Origin: Lactarius indigo | Lineage: Eukaryota; Basidiomycota; Agaricomycetes; Russulales; Russulaceae | Direction: 5' to 3' | Length of the DNA: 64,000 nt | NCBI GenBank assembly: GCA_025766275.1 | Contig: JAFKAC010000033.1 | Span: 186,001 to 250,000, forward strand | Shown: positions 24,410-36,805 of the stretch, piece after piece | How positions within the stretch are numbered: position 1 is the stretch's first letter | Layout: every line of letters begins with the position of its first letter | Notes under the pieces: model-generated | The model's input: the letters and a program-made list of their open reading frames with translations, nothing else | Database searches by the model: none | Told to the model about the DNA's origin: nothing | Made by a program: the position numbers and the translations under genes

Positions 24410-26355
24410 ATGTCAACTGTTGTAGCAATACTACAACAGGCTTGGGACATAACACCTAGCCACCAGCCTACCAAGATCTGGAAGCACATGTCAGATGCAT
24501 GCAGTGAGATGTCAGAAGGGGTGATTGTGCCCTGCAAGTGGCAGCTTGATGTTGCAGAGGGTCTCTTGCTCAGCATCGACTGCAAAGTAATTGCAGCTAT
24601 AGGTGCAGGGAAGACTCTGCCCTTTGTGCTGCCACTCCTGGTCAGACTGGATATGATGGTGGTGATTTTATCACCGTTGGATGCTCTTGAATTGGATCAG
24701 GTATACTTTGTTATTAGCAATGAATTACTGATACCAATACATGACATCATAGGAATCCAGGTTTCAGAAAATGGGCTTGCATGCAAAGGCTATGAATGGA
24801 AAAACATACCATAATACTGTGAACAAGGTCTGTACCATTGCATGTGTCTAATATACTGGCTCACATGGCCCTGTGGCAGGACTTCATGCAAGGTGTATAT
24901 CAAGTTGTTATAACCTCACCTGAAATGTGCCTGAAGCACCCAGAGTTTTGGAAATTGCTTGAAGATCCCTCCGTCTCCAAAAGGATTGCAGCATTCATCA
25001 TTGATGAGGCTCACTGCATAACCCACTGGGGAGACAAGTTCCAAGACACATATGCATCCATTGGGACACTTCGCACATTTGTTTCAGCTAGGGTGCCTTT
25101 TTTAGTTACATCGGCAACACTGACACCACAAGACCTCACCACAATCCAAAAATGTGTTCTTATGTGACAAGAGTCAACACTTCACTTGAACCTTGGGAAT
25201 GACCGGCTGAATATCTTCTGGAAGGTCCTACACATGGAGGGGGGGAAGTCAGATCTTGAAGCATTATCATTCCTTTGACCAGATAAAGATGCACCTGCGA
25301 ACATGCAGAAGCTTGAGCGTGGTCTTGTTTTCTTCAATGACATCTTCCTTTCAATGACAGCATGGCACTGGTTCCAAGAACACCTCCCACAGCACCTGTG
25401 GGACCATGTTCAATGCTACAACTCTTGGTGTGGTGAGCAGAGCAAGTCTTGTGTACTTACTGAGTTTGACCACAGTGATGTGGACATTCTTTTTGCAAGT
25501 GAGGCTGCGGGGATGGTAAGATCAAGTACACATTCATAACATAAGTTGACTTACCTATTTCTGCCTTCCAGGGCTGTGATCATTCAGAAATCAACTTTGT
25601 AGTGCAATTTATGACACCAGACTCTCTTGGTGTCTGGTTACAGAGGGCTGGGTGTGTGGGGTGGCAGGGTGGGACCTCTGCAAAGGTATACCTTTTAGTA
25701 CAGCCATCTGTGTTCCAGGGAGTGAAAAAGAAGAACCAAGAAGGTGAGGAAGTGAAGGAGTACAAGAAGGCTGTGGAGGATGCTTTGCGAGAGTGGGTGG
25801 AGACAGAAAGTTGCCAACAAGATGTTGTGGACAAATGGTTCAATAATCCTGGTCCATGTGAAGGTGAGCATGATATCAAGTAAAAATACGGTGCAACTGA
25901 CCTTGTTTTCAGCACCAACTGACGGGTGCTGCAACAACTGCAAGAAAAATGACTTAGAGTTGAAATCAAAGTTGCAGCCCACCAGTCTGGTGGCCCTCCC
26001 TGACAACATGACTGACAATAATGTGCAGTCAACCTCAATCTCTCATGCTGCGTCGCCTGCACTCATGCCTCAAAACCTGTTTGATATGCAAGACTCACAG
26101 CTCATGGGCAATGGGATTTCACCCCCACAGTCCCCAGATACCCCAGTATCCCTTCTCTTTTTGTCTCCACCTCCATCTCCTGCCCCATCAGACCAGTCAG
26201 GTGACAATGTGCTGAGCAATGTGATCAATCATGATGGTAAATGGCCCATGCACAAGAGATTGGCCCAACATTGTGATGAGGTTCGCAGGCAAGTTCACGA
26301 GGCCCTGTTTGAGTGGCATGATACCAAATGGGAAGATGAGTATCCCACTGTCCAT
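24410..26355 (+). pseudogene. RecQ-like DNA helicase, N-terminal part
   Basis: Superfamily 2 helicase: motif I AAIGAGKTLPFVLPLL near 24595, then ITSPEMCLKHPEFW, the DEAH box IIDEAHCITHWGDKF near 25000-25045, motif III LVTSATL near 25110 and EAAGMGCDHSEI with VVQFMTPDSLGVWLQRAG (motif V-VI, the RecQ pattern). Two canonical introns restore the frame: 25516-25571 (56 bp, GTAAGA...TTCCAG) and 25864-25912 (49 bp, GTGAGC...TTTCAG). Stops at 24812-24814, 25165-25167 and about 25277, and a frame mismatch near 26340, indicate a pseudogene. It stops at 26355 where a solo LTR enters and resumes at 58163. Confidence 0.8.
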
Positions 26356-26772
26356 TGTTACGATTTCTCAGGACTCGTTCTTTCTTTGCCATGTTCCTTC
26401 CCACTCCTGTTACCTTATGAGCCCTGTATGACTACGCGGACATTACAATTACCCGGTTCCTATCACGCGCTTTGCTTATCGACGTTATCTTTCGATAAAG
26501 CTCAACATGTGCTAGTTTCTGTTCATTTCCCAACCACGCGTGAGCCTGCGTGATTCACCCTTATTCTTGATATGATCATCCTTTGTTCCCTTTATGACTC
26601 TCCTTTGTTCCAAGACTGGAGATGGCATTATCTTTTTACCAATCCTGCATAGTCCAATGCGTATTTAAACCTAGCACTACCTAGCTTGTACGGTAGACTA
26701 GACTTCTTGTGTAATACTACACTTGTCTAAGATGGAACACCCTTGTGTGCCCCTTTGTCTCGCGACCCCTTG

Positions 26773-27345
26773 TGTAACGCCACTACAGGGGCGTTGTGTA
26801 CGACCTGTACCAAGTCAGTCGGATCGTGGTAACGCAAGCTCCAAGGCTTGGTTTCAGTAGGATGATGCACAAGGATCACAAGGACGTTAGCCACTTGGAT
26901 CGTAGAGGAGTGCTAAGACTCGAAGGTCTAGTGGAGACAAGGGTGTTCGCGAGACAGTGAAGGGCACGAAGGCGTTCAAGTGTAGTATTACACAAGAAGT
27001 CTAGTCTACCATACAAGCTAGATAGGACTAGGTTTAAATAGATAATGACCTGTATGGTCGATACAAATAGATGGCGCCATTATTAGTTTTGGAATAAGCG
27101 AGAAGACATAAAGGGAACAAAGGAGGATCGTACTGGGAATAATGGTGAATCACACGGGGTTGTGCGTGAGTGAGAACATAACGGAAACTAGCACATGTTG
27201 AACTTTATCGGAGGAGAACATCGATAAGTAGGGCGCATGATAGGAACTGGAGAAACGTATAGTCCGCGTAATCATACAGGGCTCGTATAGTATGGGGGAA
27301 GGAATAGTGACGTGTGAAAGAACGAGTCCGAAGAAAATCGTAACA
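26773..27345 (-). repeat. 3' LTR of family B element
   Basis: Plus-strand ends TGTAACGCC and ATCGTAACA, 573 bp, equal in length to the 5' LTR. Minus-strand sequence just before it is the purine-rich GAACAGGGGGTAA. Confidence 0.92.
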
Positions 27346-27526
27346 TTACCCCCTGTTCTGGTCTGAAGACACCTCAACTTCAGCATTCTGGGTCAACAAG
27401 GTCATAGATGTTGGCATCAAGGTTGTTCTCTGGCCATGGAGAAATGTTGAGTCAGCAGTAGTGGGTTTTGAGGAAAAAGAGGGGTCCTCGACATCCACAT
27501 TTGTGACACATCTCATACTGGGGACA

Positions 27527-28843
27527 TCAAATCTCGTTGTGATCAGCATTGGTGTGGAAGCACCGTCTGCACCACTGCCCTTGAGTTTCGGCTGCGACTG
27601 TTGGCGGTTCTGGGACAGTGAAGGAAGTGGTTGCCTCAGTGGCCACTGCTTGCTGAATATGTTCATCTGCTTGGGAGGTGGTGATAACTTTGGCGACCAT
27701 CCCTGCATGGCGAAAGATACACCGGTGAGACTGGTGTTCTTGACTTTGGCAGTGCTGGCATGCTGGTCGTGGTCTGGTGGGGCAGTCGCACATGATATGG
27801 TGAGGACTATTGCAGTGGTAGCAGTGTCGTTGATGGGGTTTGTCGGTGAGGTGGGGGAATTCTAATGGCCCTCCCAGTCGCGGGGAGAAGGGGATGGCAT
27901 AGCGAGAGTGTCGGAGCGGGGCTGGAAGCGCTGTCATCTGCGCATATTCGTTGCCGATGGTGGCGAGAGCCCCTGCATACTGGAGCCGTCTTTTAGTGCT
28001 GGCCAGCATGAGGTCCACTGTGAGTCGCTCTGATCGTAGCTTGCATGCGTCCTCTTCTAGTTTCTCGCACTTTTTGTCAATTTCCTTGAGTGTGAGGAGC
28101 CCAGTGCGCAGTCTGGTGACTTCAGCTGTAAGTCGCGGAGAATTGAGCTCAATAAGAGTCTCATCTAAGGCGCAAGCACGGATGTCGTGGGGATCGAAGA
28201 ACTGAAGCTGCTCAGCTGTGAAGGGGGGTGCTGATATATTAGGCTGAAGTGACAAGAGGTAGACTGTCTCTCCATAGTGTGGTTGCCTAGCACCCATCGT
28301 TCCTACTACCTCGGTGAATCCCTTGCGATAGTAAATATACTTCACAGTGTTAGATCCACCGTCTGGTAGTGGGATCTGCAATGGGTAGAACTTCGGGGTG
28401 CCTTGTATGTTTGGAAAGAAAGGGGCGCCAGGATCGTCAGCATCTTTGGGGGGGGAGTCGGGTCGGTTATAGTTGATAGGGGTGTGGACGCAGACTGGGG
28501 TGAAAGGTTTGAGTGGTGGTGGCGGGGTAGAAGGTGAGGAGGATGGCGGCGAAGGTGCCGGTGGTTCAGGAGGGGGAGTGGATGGTTGTCTAGGAGGGGG
28601 TGTAGGAGAGCATTGTCCCTCCTCTGGCGTTGATGGGGTGAGTTCTCCAGGTTCTCGTTCTGGAGTTCAGGGTACAATGGGGACGGGGTCGATGGTCATG
28701 GTGGATTGGGGGGATGATGGTGGCGATAGTCGGGGGATGTCTGAGAGGTTGATGGTGATGATCCCTTGTTCGAGGGTGGCTTCGAGTTGGGGGTTACTGA
28801 GGATGTGGATGAGGGTGGTGTCAGAGATTCGTGTGTTGGTCAT
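27527..28843 (-). CDS. Extra ORF after the chromodomain with two CCHC zinc knuckles (family B element)
   Basis: The ATG at 28843 lies about 40 bp after the pol stop, and the frame stays open to 27527 except for one TGA (28669-28667) where CGA arginine would fit. It has about 438 codons. The first third is Pro/Ser/Thr-rich; the middle has FYPLQIPLPDGGSN and ELNSPRLTAEVTRLRTGLL, resembling the post-chromodomain tail of family A, with a likely coiled coil. Then come two exact C-x2-C-x4-H-x4-C knuckles, CYHCNSPHHIMCDC and CQHCQSQEHQSHRC, and near the end a partial CRRC...H. Gag has its own knuckle, so this is a second nucleic-acid-binding candidate. Function unknown; it could be an RNA chaperone or packaging factor. 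Confidence 0.7.
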
Positions 28844-30210
28844 TGTGGGGCTGGAGACTTTCGAAATGATTGTTCTTTTGCTTTATATCGTTCGTCCAGC
28901 CCTTTTGGCAGATGGGTATCGTCTGTAATAGTCCCTGATGATGTCCATGGCATGGGTCATGTTGGCTGTGGGTTCCCACGTGTTGTCACTTGGTGGGAAT
29001 CCTTTCCACTTAACTAGGTAGTGGAGTTTGCGCCCTCTTCCTCGTTCCTGGGCGTCTTCAATTCGCTCCACCTCATATTCTTCTTCTCCTTCGATAAGGT
29101 CAGGTGGGGGTCAGGTATAGTTTATGCCGTGCATCTCCGTTTCCTTGTATGGCGTGAGAAGGTTCGCATGGAATACAGGGTGGATCTTCCATGATGCCAG
29201 GAGTTCCAGTTCGTAGGAGACGTCTGATAGAACCCTAATAATCTTGAAGGGTCCATATCTCTTTGGGGCGAGTTTACTTGTGGGGTAGAAGGTATGGAGG
29301 TTTGTCCCCTCTAGCCATACTCGGTCCCCTTGTTGATAAGGTGTGAACCCTGTTTTTCCTCGTTGTGCCATGAGGTGTTGTGCGTGGTTAATACTGTCCT
29401 GGGCGTGTTGTCGGAGTACTAGTAGGTCTTCCAGCCGTTGATCCACTGCTGGACTACTTGACGGTTTGGAGATCCACGTTGTCCATGGCTCCCATCCCAT
29501 AATGAGCGAGAATGGGGAGTGCTTGGTTGTGGCATTCCTCCAGGAGTTGTGTGTGAATTGTGCCATGGGTAGCAGTTCTACCCAGTTGTCTTGTCGCAGG
29601 TTACACCAATGTCGCAGGTACTGCTCTAGCCATTGATTAGTACGTTCTGATTGTCCATCTGTTTGGGGGTGATACACAGATGAAACATTTTGTTGTATCC
29701 CCAGGGTTTTTTGCACAGTTGCCTCATGAAGGTGGATGCAAATCTGGGGTCTCGATCGGATATGATTCTTTGGGGTAGGCTGTAATGGGGATATACGTGT
29801 TGGAGATAGAGTTTGGCCACTCCTTCCAATGTTATGGTTTCGTTACAGGGAATGAATATTGCTGCCTTCGAGCAGTTGTGATTGGTAATAGTGAGGATAG
29901 AGTCGAATCCGTTTGATTTCGGGAGTTTGACTATGAAGTCCATTGCTACCACCTCGAAGGGTTCGGCCGATGGGTCTGTGGTGATGGGGAATAGATGTGG
30001 CTTTTGTTGGTGGGGGTTGATTTTGTTACTTTGGCATGTGGCACACCCTTTGACGTACGCTTCCACGTCTTTTCGCATGTTTGGCCACCAGAAGTCGCGT
30101 TGTACTAGTTCTAGGGTGTTTGCAATTCCTGGATGTCCTGCGCTTGGGGTATTGTGGAAAAAGGTGATTACCCCCTGCTTAAGATCGTTGTTTCCCACAA
30201 CAACGAGGGC

Positions 30211-33200
30211 CAGTGTTGGACAGTTGCCGACTAAGGTCAAGAGTCAATGTCATCACATGTCGACTAGTCGGTGACTAGTCGCCGACTGTGGAACGACCAT
30301 GACTTTTCTCATCACGTGACAGTAGCACATTCCGGAATCTGTATTGAGTAATATCGTACGATTTCTCTTATTCCATACCACAATGACTCATAGTGGCCGG
30401 TCATCTAATCGTTCTTGGGTCCGTGACTTCTTTAAGGACCACCCAAAACTTGCCCAAAAAGCACCTGAAGCATACTCGGGCACGCGGACAACCCATGACA
30501 AAGCAAAAGTATACTGCAAGCTCTGTTTGGTCAAGCACGTCAATGAGGTCCTTGAACAAGACACAAGAGCTGTTGAAGCGGGTACTCGGCAGTTTGTTTG
30601 ATCCAATGATATGATCGAACTGGAGCGTGCGTAACACTATCACATCAAAATTTCTTAGCTCAATTTCTTTTCGATTAGTTTTTTCGGTTAGGCAGAATGA
30701 GGCTGGCCGCGGGTGGTTATCAGCACGTACAGAGGGGCTGGTCAATCATCTTCGACTCTGCGATCTTCAGCCCCCAGCAGTGCTTGAGAAAGCTCAGGCA
30801 CATAAAGATCGTGTGTTGGGAACCACTGCAGCTGGCAAAAGGACCCGTCGCGATATGGAGGAAGAATCCGAAGATCCTGAGGCATCGTCATCGCTATTCC
30901 AACAACGCAGCATATCACCGTATCTGGGTCAACTACCTGCGTTCCATGTTCAAACACCTTCTGAGACCTTCCAGTCCCCGTACACCCTCTCGGTCGTATC
31001 AAGGGGATCTTATTCTGATTTTGAACGAGAGCCCTCTGTTGCCTCCTCTATCTCCACCTCATCGTCTAGCCGCAGTGCCTCTCCCTTCAACTTCCCGCAA
31101 ATCCCGTCTCGATCTCAATCTCAATCTCGACGCGGTGCGTCTCGTCCCTCTTCACTTAACCCTCAAGCACTCGCCGAACCGACCTGGTCAGACATACAAC
31201 AGGCGCGCTTTGAGGAACGAATCACACGCATCACTGCAGCGGCGGGATTTCCGCTCTCGTGGGTGGAAAACCCAGAGTGGCTGGATTTTTGCAACGACTT
31301 TGTTCCGCAGGCCAAGTCGCCAAGTCGAAAAGTTCTTACCAAACGTCTTCTGCCGCGAACACTCAACGAATTACAACAGAAGGCAAAGCAACGGGTAAGT
31401 GGCAAGAACGCAACTGCCTCGTGCGATGGCTGGACAGGCGAAAATTTCCATCATTACATCGCGTTTATGATCATGGTTGATAAGAAGGTATGGTGCTTTT
31501 ATTACGACGAGCACACTGTATCTGACTATAACTAGGTCCATACAGTGAATGTTCATGACGCGTCTAACGAAAAAAGACGGCCAACAATCTATATAATCTA
31601 ATGGTGGAAGTACTCGAGCGTCTTCAGTCAGAATGGAAGGTCACTGTTGTCGCGTTCACGACAGATGCATCTGGCGAATCTCGAAAAGCACGAAAGCTAC
31701 TACTTGTGTGTTTTCCACACCTTGTATGCCCTGACTGTTTTGCGCACCAGGTTTGACTTTTTATTTATTTATATTCTTCGTTATACTGACACAATCGTTT
31801 CAAAGGTGAACCTCATTGTCGGGGACTACTTCAAGGCCGAGTCGATATATGTCAAGCATAGCAAGATGGCCTCAGATCTCATCAGCTGGCTACGCAGCAA
31901 GACATACGTCCTTGCCCGCCTTCGGGAGATTCAGACGCAAAACGGACGGCCGCCGCTTACTGTGATTCGCGCGGTCTTAACAAGGTGGACAGCACACTAC
32001 CTCGCCTTCAAGCGTCTGCTCAAGCTCGAGCTCCCTCTCCGAACCCTCATTACTCAAGACGCAATGGCTTCATCCGATCAACAGGTCTTCATCTCTCCGG
32101 GCTTGACAGCAGCAAATAAACGAAAGGCGCGTGAAATGAAAGCAGTCATTGAGGACAGCACTTTCTGGCACTCATTAGCTCGGTACGTCAATCCAAGATC
32201 AGTGGTATCGGTCTAATATTTTTTGATACAGCCTCAAGACGCATCTTGAACCCCTTGCGAGAGCCGCAAATGTGGCCCAAGCGGCATTCTGTCGTTTGGA
32301 TCAGATCTTGCTCACGTTTGGCTCCCTCAGCATATATTATCACGAAATCATGGATCAAGACCCCGACAATGCCATCGGATGTACAGCTATTCTCGACAGC
32401 ATCGAGAAGCGGTGGGCGAAAGCAGACCAGGACATCTTCATTGCAGCCGTTCTTTTAAATCCGTTTGTCAAAACCGCCGCCTTTTCTCCTCGAGTTTCGT
32501 TCCTCACACGAGCTGGCGTGTTTACGCTGCTGAAGCATTTGTATCAACACTTCTTCTCCATCACCGAGTCCCCCGACCAGCTGTCCGCCAATATAAACAC
32601 ACTCTTCACAAACATCCAGGACTACTTCAGCGAGCATGGCGGCGACTTGGCAGCGTATGCTGGTCCCATCAAAGATAGGGCGCAGGCTAATGGCGTGTCC
32701 CCGGATCCGGTTGAGCTATATGAGGGAATGGTTCCCATCACTGCCGGCTCCCCCCCAACACCACTCTTTAAGCTCGCACTTCACATCTTGTCCATTTGTC
32801 CTAATTCTGCCTCATGCGAGCGGTTGTTCAGCGTCTTCGGCAACACTCTCACAAAGCTCAGGAATCGTCTAGGAAAGTCCACCCTCACCTCACTTGCGGA
32901 ACTGAAAATGCACATACGCGATGAACACGTGCGCAACGGCGATACCAAACAGCGGCTGAAGCGCTTCTACGGGACCACATCACGAGCAAGTCCCTCCTCA
33001 GGTCAACTGGAGTCCCTCCTCACCCCGCCGCTGCTGGACGATGAAGCAGGAGACATTGCAATGGATATTGATCCCGTGTTGCAGCAGTTGTCGGATGGTG
33101 AGACTGACGATTTTAATCGCATTACAGAGTCTTTCGGCAGGCAATCAGACTACGACAATGACGACGGGGACGGACAAATGCCGTCAACCATTTCAATTAC

Positions 33201-33559
33201 GATTGTCGACCTTTTTAACCACGCAGAAAAAAATTGGATATCATTACATGAACGCAGCGCGTCTCGGAGCCTAAACGAGGAACTGGAGCTCTATGAGCTC
33301 CTCAACTCGGACCCAGCAGGAGTGGAAGGTGTTGACGTAGAGATTGATCACGCTCTGGATAGTATATTCGTTGTCTAGTATGCACGCGCGACACGACTTC
33401 GTTTTTTATGCATACAAATTAATTGTCGAATTGGGTGACACCGATTACCTCACTAACTGATGTAGGCGTGGGAACAGTCACGGTCATTTGCGGTCACTGA
33501 CCCCATGGTCAGATGACTTTCCTGACTCTCACGACTAGTCACTGACTGGCACAACACTG
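30211..33559 (+). mobile_element. Complete hAT DNA transposon, 3349 bp
   Basis: Ends are terminal inverted repeats CAGTGTTGGACAGT (left) and, inverted, CAGTGTTGTGCCAGT (right), flanked by a perfect 8-bp TSD ACGAGGGC (30203-30210 and 33560-33567). Eight-bp TSDs and CAGTG ends are diagnostic of hAT. Both subterminal regions hold GACTAGTC words (near 30258, 30272 and 33529), which are likely transposase-binding sites. Removing it rejoins the host pol near GDALV/VVGNN. Confidence 0.95.
30383..33378 (+). pseudogene. hAT transposase gene (multi-exon, one frameshift)
   Basis: The ATG at 30383 opens a BED-type finger start (KVYCKLCLVKH), continued after an intron ending near 30695 by ARTEGLVNHLRLC. 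The catalytic part has SCDGWTGENFHHYIAFM, VHTVNVHDASNE and FTTDASGESRKARKLLL, CPDCFAHQ joined across a GTTTGA...TTCAAAG intron (about 31750-31806) to VNLIVGDYFKAES, and LTRWTAHYLAFKRLL. An intron near 32185-32232 follows. The hAT dimerisation domain is clear at 32770-32880 (CPNSASCERLFSVFGNTLTK, then RNRLGKSTL). Stop at 33376-33378. One base seems missing in an A6 run near 31573, after an intron near 31487-31534. Otherwise it looks recent. Confidence 0.85.
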
Positions 33560-36254
33560 ACGAGGGCGTCGCCTTTCCACCATAGGCCGTCGTGTTTTTT
33601 CAGGTTGTGGGGTTCAACCCATGGGAGTACCGCAGATTCCTCCATGTTTTGGGTAATCTGAGTCCATATGTCCATATTGTGCATGGACGTTTGGGTGACT
33701 TTCAGGAATACCTCTTCTGGCAGTACTGTAATGTGGTCGTTATCTGTTGTTCTGTCATCGTAATCTGGGCGTCTTGATAAGGAGTCTGCTTGGGTATTTT
33801 TAGCTCCGGGGATGTGTTTGAGTATGAAGTTGTACTTGGAGAGTTCCTGGAATTCTCGTGCCACCCGTCGACTGATTTTTCTTGGTTCCTTCCAATATTG
33901 GAGGTTGGCATGGTCCGTGTGAATGGTTGTCAGATGAGGGGAACCAATGAGATACGTGCGCCATGTTCGTAGGGCTTTAACGATGGCCAGTAATTCTCTG
34001 TTGTAAATGTCGTAGTTATGCTCCGCTTCGGTCAATGATTCTGAATAGAATGCCACTGGATGTAACTTTTGGTCTTCCCCCTTTTGGTTTAGTACCACTC
34101 CTAGAGCGTAGCTTGAGGCGTCCACTTCGATTTCAAAGGGTTGGTCCAGTTTCGGGAATAGGAGTACCGGTTTGGAGCTGATTAGCTCTTTGATGGTCTC
34201 AAATGCTTTTTGTCTAGCATCTGTCCATTCCCATGGGGTGTCTTTCTTGGTAAGGTCATGGAGTGGTCTTGCTATCGTGGAGAATCCCCTTATAAAATGT
34301 CGGTAGAAGTTGCAGAAGCCTAGGAAGGCTCGTACTTCCTTTAGGGACTTTGGTGCCTTCCAGTCCCGTACGCCCTGTACTTTTACTGGGTCCATTCACA
34401 GTTTGCTGTATCCAATGATCAGGCCTAAGTACTCCACTTCGTAGACCTCGAATATGCATTTTTCTGGTTTAATGTATAGGTCGTGTTCGTTGCATAGGTC
34501 TAAGACACGGTGTAGGACTCACCAATGGTGGGTCTGGTCGTCTGCTGTTGCAATTAGGATGTCGTCCATGTAGACAATGACTTCTCCAGTCAATACCAGT
34601 TCCCGGAATATGGTGTCCATCATGGTTTGGAAGGTACTGGGGGAATTGGTAAGGCCGAAGAACATAACCCAAGGTTCGAATAGTCCCTGATTGGTTTTGA
34701 ATGCTGCTTTCCACTCATCGCCTGGTTTAATCCGGACATTGTTGTATCCCCATCGGATATCAAGCTTAGAGTAGAGTCGTGCTTCCCGAATTCGATCGAT
34801 AAGTTCGGGGATTAAGGGGAGTGGGTAGTGGTTCTTCATGGTGAGTTCATTGAGGCGATGATAATCCTGCACCAGTCGTAGCTTCCCGTCCTTCTTCTTG
34901 ATGAAAAAGAAGGGCGAAGCATAGGGGGATTTCGAAGGTTGGATGTACTTTTTGTCCAGATGTTCGGTTATGAATTCAGACAACTTTTCGGTTTCAGGAA
35001 TTGTGAGTGGGTATACTTTGCAGTCCATGGTTTCAGGGGCACTTGAAACAAGATTGATGGCGTGGTCCCACGTTCGTGATGGGGGAAAGCGTTGGGAGGC
35101 TTCTTCGCTGAAAACTTTGCTGTGTCTGCGGTATTCTTCTGGAACGAGCTCCTCGAAAGTCTTCTGTGGCTTTTTGGCTGCCTCCTGCTGTGCAAGTTCT
35201 GACGCCGTCATTGTTTTTCGTATTCTGATGTAGGGGTCTTCTTCTCTTTCTAGCTGTTCCCAAGCCCATTCGTCAAGTTGGTATGTCTCCAATGCCCTGA
35301 TAGTGGCTTCTGTAGGCATGGCTTCATCTGACAAATTAAGGCTGGTAATTACCACTGGTTGGAACTCTTCATTGAGCGTGGCATCTCGCCAATGAAACTT
35401 TGGTTCGAAAGCTGTGAACCAGGGGTATCCTAAAATAACTTCGTCGTTTCCGAGGTTGGTGATAAGGAATCGGAGGTTTTGAGTCATTCCTCCTGTCTTG
35501 ATGGTTAGGTCGGTGAAGGAGGTAATCTCTCCTCCCTGGTTATGGGTTCTGTCCACATTCCATATCTTGATGGGTCGTTCTGTGGCTAGCCAGGTGATCT
35601 TCAATCTTTTCAAGAGGTTTACACTTATAAAATTGTCGGTTGCTCCAGAGTCTATGAGGATGTTTCGTTCGGCCGTTGCATGTGCAGATTTGAAAAGTAC
35701 TGGGATTCGCATAGATCGAAATCTGCTATTGTACACGCTAAGTTTTAATGCTCTAGCCCAGGCCACCAGGTTCAAGCGTTCAGAAAATCCTTCTTCTGGC
35801 CAAATAATTTGTCCACCATTAATTCTCGTACTTCTGGGGTTTGAGCGAATAACACCGCTACTTGAGCATCCGCTTGTTCTTCATTGGAAAGGGGGCGTGA
35901 TGCGGTCATGGAGATAGTGGCAGTCGTAGGGGTGTTGGTCATAGGAGTCGTAGTTTCAGTTGCTTTAATGGTGGTGGACTTTTGTGGACAATTACAGGAA
36001 ATGTGCCCCTGGCCTTGGCAGTGGAAGCATCTTCCTTCCTTCTGTAATTGCAGTTTTTCGGTGTCTGTTAGGGTGGCTCTTGCTCTTGTGCAGCTGACAT
36101 CCATTGCATTGGGGTCTCGGTTCCTGTTTAGTGCCAATAGCCATTGATCACAGGATGCTCCCCCTCGTTTGTTGTTTCCTCCTTTTGTGAGTTTGTCTTT
36201 TAAGAGGAGGTATTCGGCTTGTTGTAGTGTTACAGCTGCTTTCCAGTCGTCCCA

Positions 36255-36579
36255 TGTCACATTTCGATTCGTACCCTTACTGTACTGGTTGCAACTACGG
36301 CGGTAAGGTATATTAGTTGCGGACTTACCTATGATAGCGCGGTGATACGGTGATACGATAGGAGATACGGTACCGATTGATGACTGAGAACGGACGCCAC
36401 TAGTACTAGTAGTAGTAGTATTAGGGTTTGAGTTGTTTTAGCGATACGTTGGACGCTACCTTACAGTGACTTATAGCAGCGCTTGAAAGCCTGCTCGATA
36501 TGTATTTAAACTGTCTCGTGAAGACCAAGATACGCCATCTTGGTCTTCTTGAATCGTCACTTGTTGTTTTCTCTTCTCT

Positions 36580-36618
<39 letters not shown>

Positions 36619-36792
36619 ATAGTTGTCCGACTTCGCTCGTGACTCAGGTCTTCCACTTATTGGTATACCTCCGCGTATTTACCACTGCATAAGCTTGGAC
36701 CTCCGCGTCTTCAAGCCCAAAGGACTGCCATAGTGCTAAGTTGTTACCACTACTCCGTGCTCAAGTCGAGCTCACGTTGTGACGGCGTTACA
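36255..36792 (+). repeat. 5' LTR of family A element
   Basis: TGTCAC...GTTACA. Contains TATTTAAA (36503-36510), the hairpin AAGACCAAGAT/ATCTTGGTCTT (about 36520-36547) and a 33-bp (CT)n run at 36584-36616. Confidence 0.93.
36503..36547 (+). promoter_or_regulatory. LTR TATA box and probable self-primer/transcript start
   Basis: TATTTAAA at 36503-36510 is followed 34 nt later by ATCTTGGTCTT at 36537-36547, which is the exact complement of the 11-nt primer-binding site at 36795-36805. If transcription starts about 34 nt after the TATA box, the RNA 5' end could prime reverse transcription as in Tf1. The start site itself is inferred. Confidence 0.65.
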
Positions 36793-36794
36793 TT

Positions 36795-36805
36795 AAGACC
36801 AAGAT
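36795..36805 (+). promoter_or_regulatory. Primer-binding site (self-priming type)
   Basis: AAGACCAAGAT begins two bases after the 5' LTR. It is not a tRNA 3'-end complement starting TGG. It pairs over all 11 bases with ATCTTGGTCTT inside the LTR. Confidence 0.65.

Larger units (their letters stand above)
28880..35775 (-). pseudogene. Family B pol: protease-RT-RNase H-integrase-chromodomain, split by hAT
   Basis: It overlaps the gag end in the -1 frame. Domains in order: protease (LIDSGATDNF near 35660), RT (FFFIKKKDGKLRLVQDY near 34890, VYMDDILIAT near 34565), RNase H (NRELLAIVKALRTWR near 34000), break by the hAT element at 33567/30203, integrase (HPGIANTLELVQRDFWWP near 30110, MDFIVKLPKSNGFDS near 29930, SDRDPRF near 29760, TDGQSERTNQW near 29650), GPF near 29240 and chromodomain YLVKWKGFPPSDNTW near 29010. 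TGA codons at 34521-34519, about 34396 and 29113-29111 fall on expected arginines. A 1-base shift sits in an A6 run near 29710. Stop near 28883. Confidence 0.88.

Noticed and set aside
28473..28928. Gly-rich plus-strand frame of about 150 codons
   Set aside because: It is the complement of the Pro/Ser-rich start of the family B extra ORF; composition explains it.
30697..31398. Plus-strand frame of about 233 codons inside the hAT element
   Set aside because: Alternative frame of the transposase exon that contains the DGWTGENF motif; no independent support.
36584..36616. (CT)n tract as a regulatory element
   Set aside because: A simple repeat that differs in length between the two LTRs of the same element; reported within the LTR, no evidence for a role.
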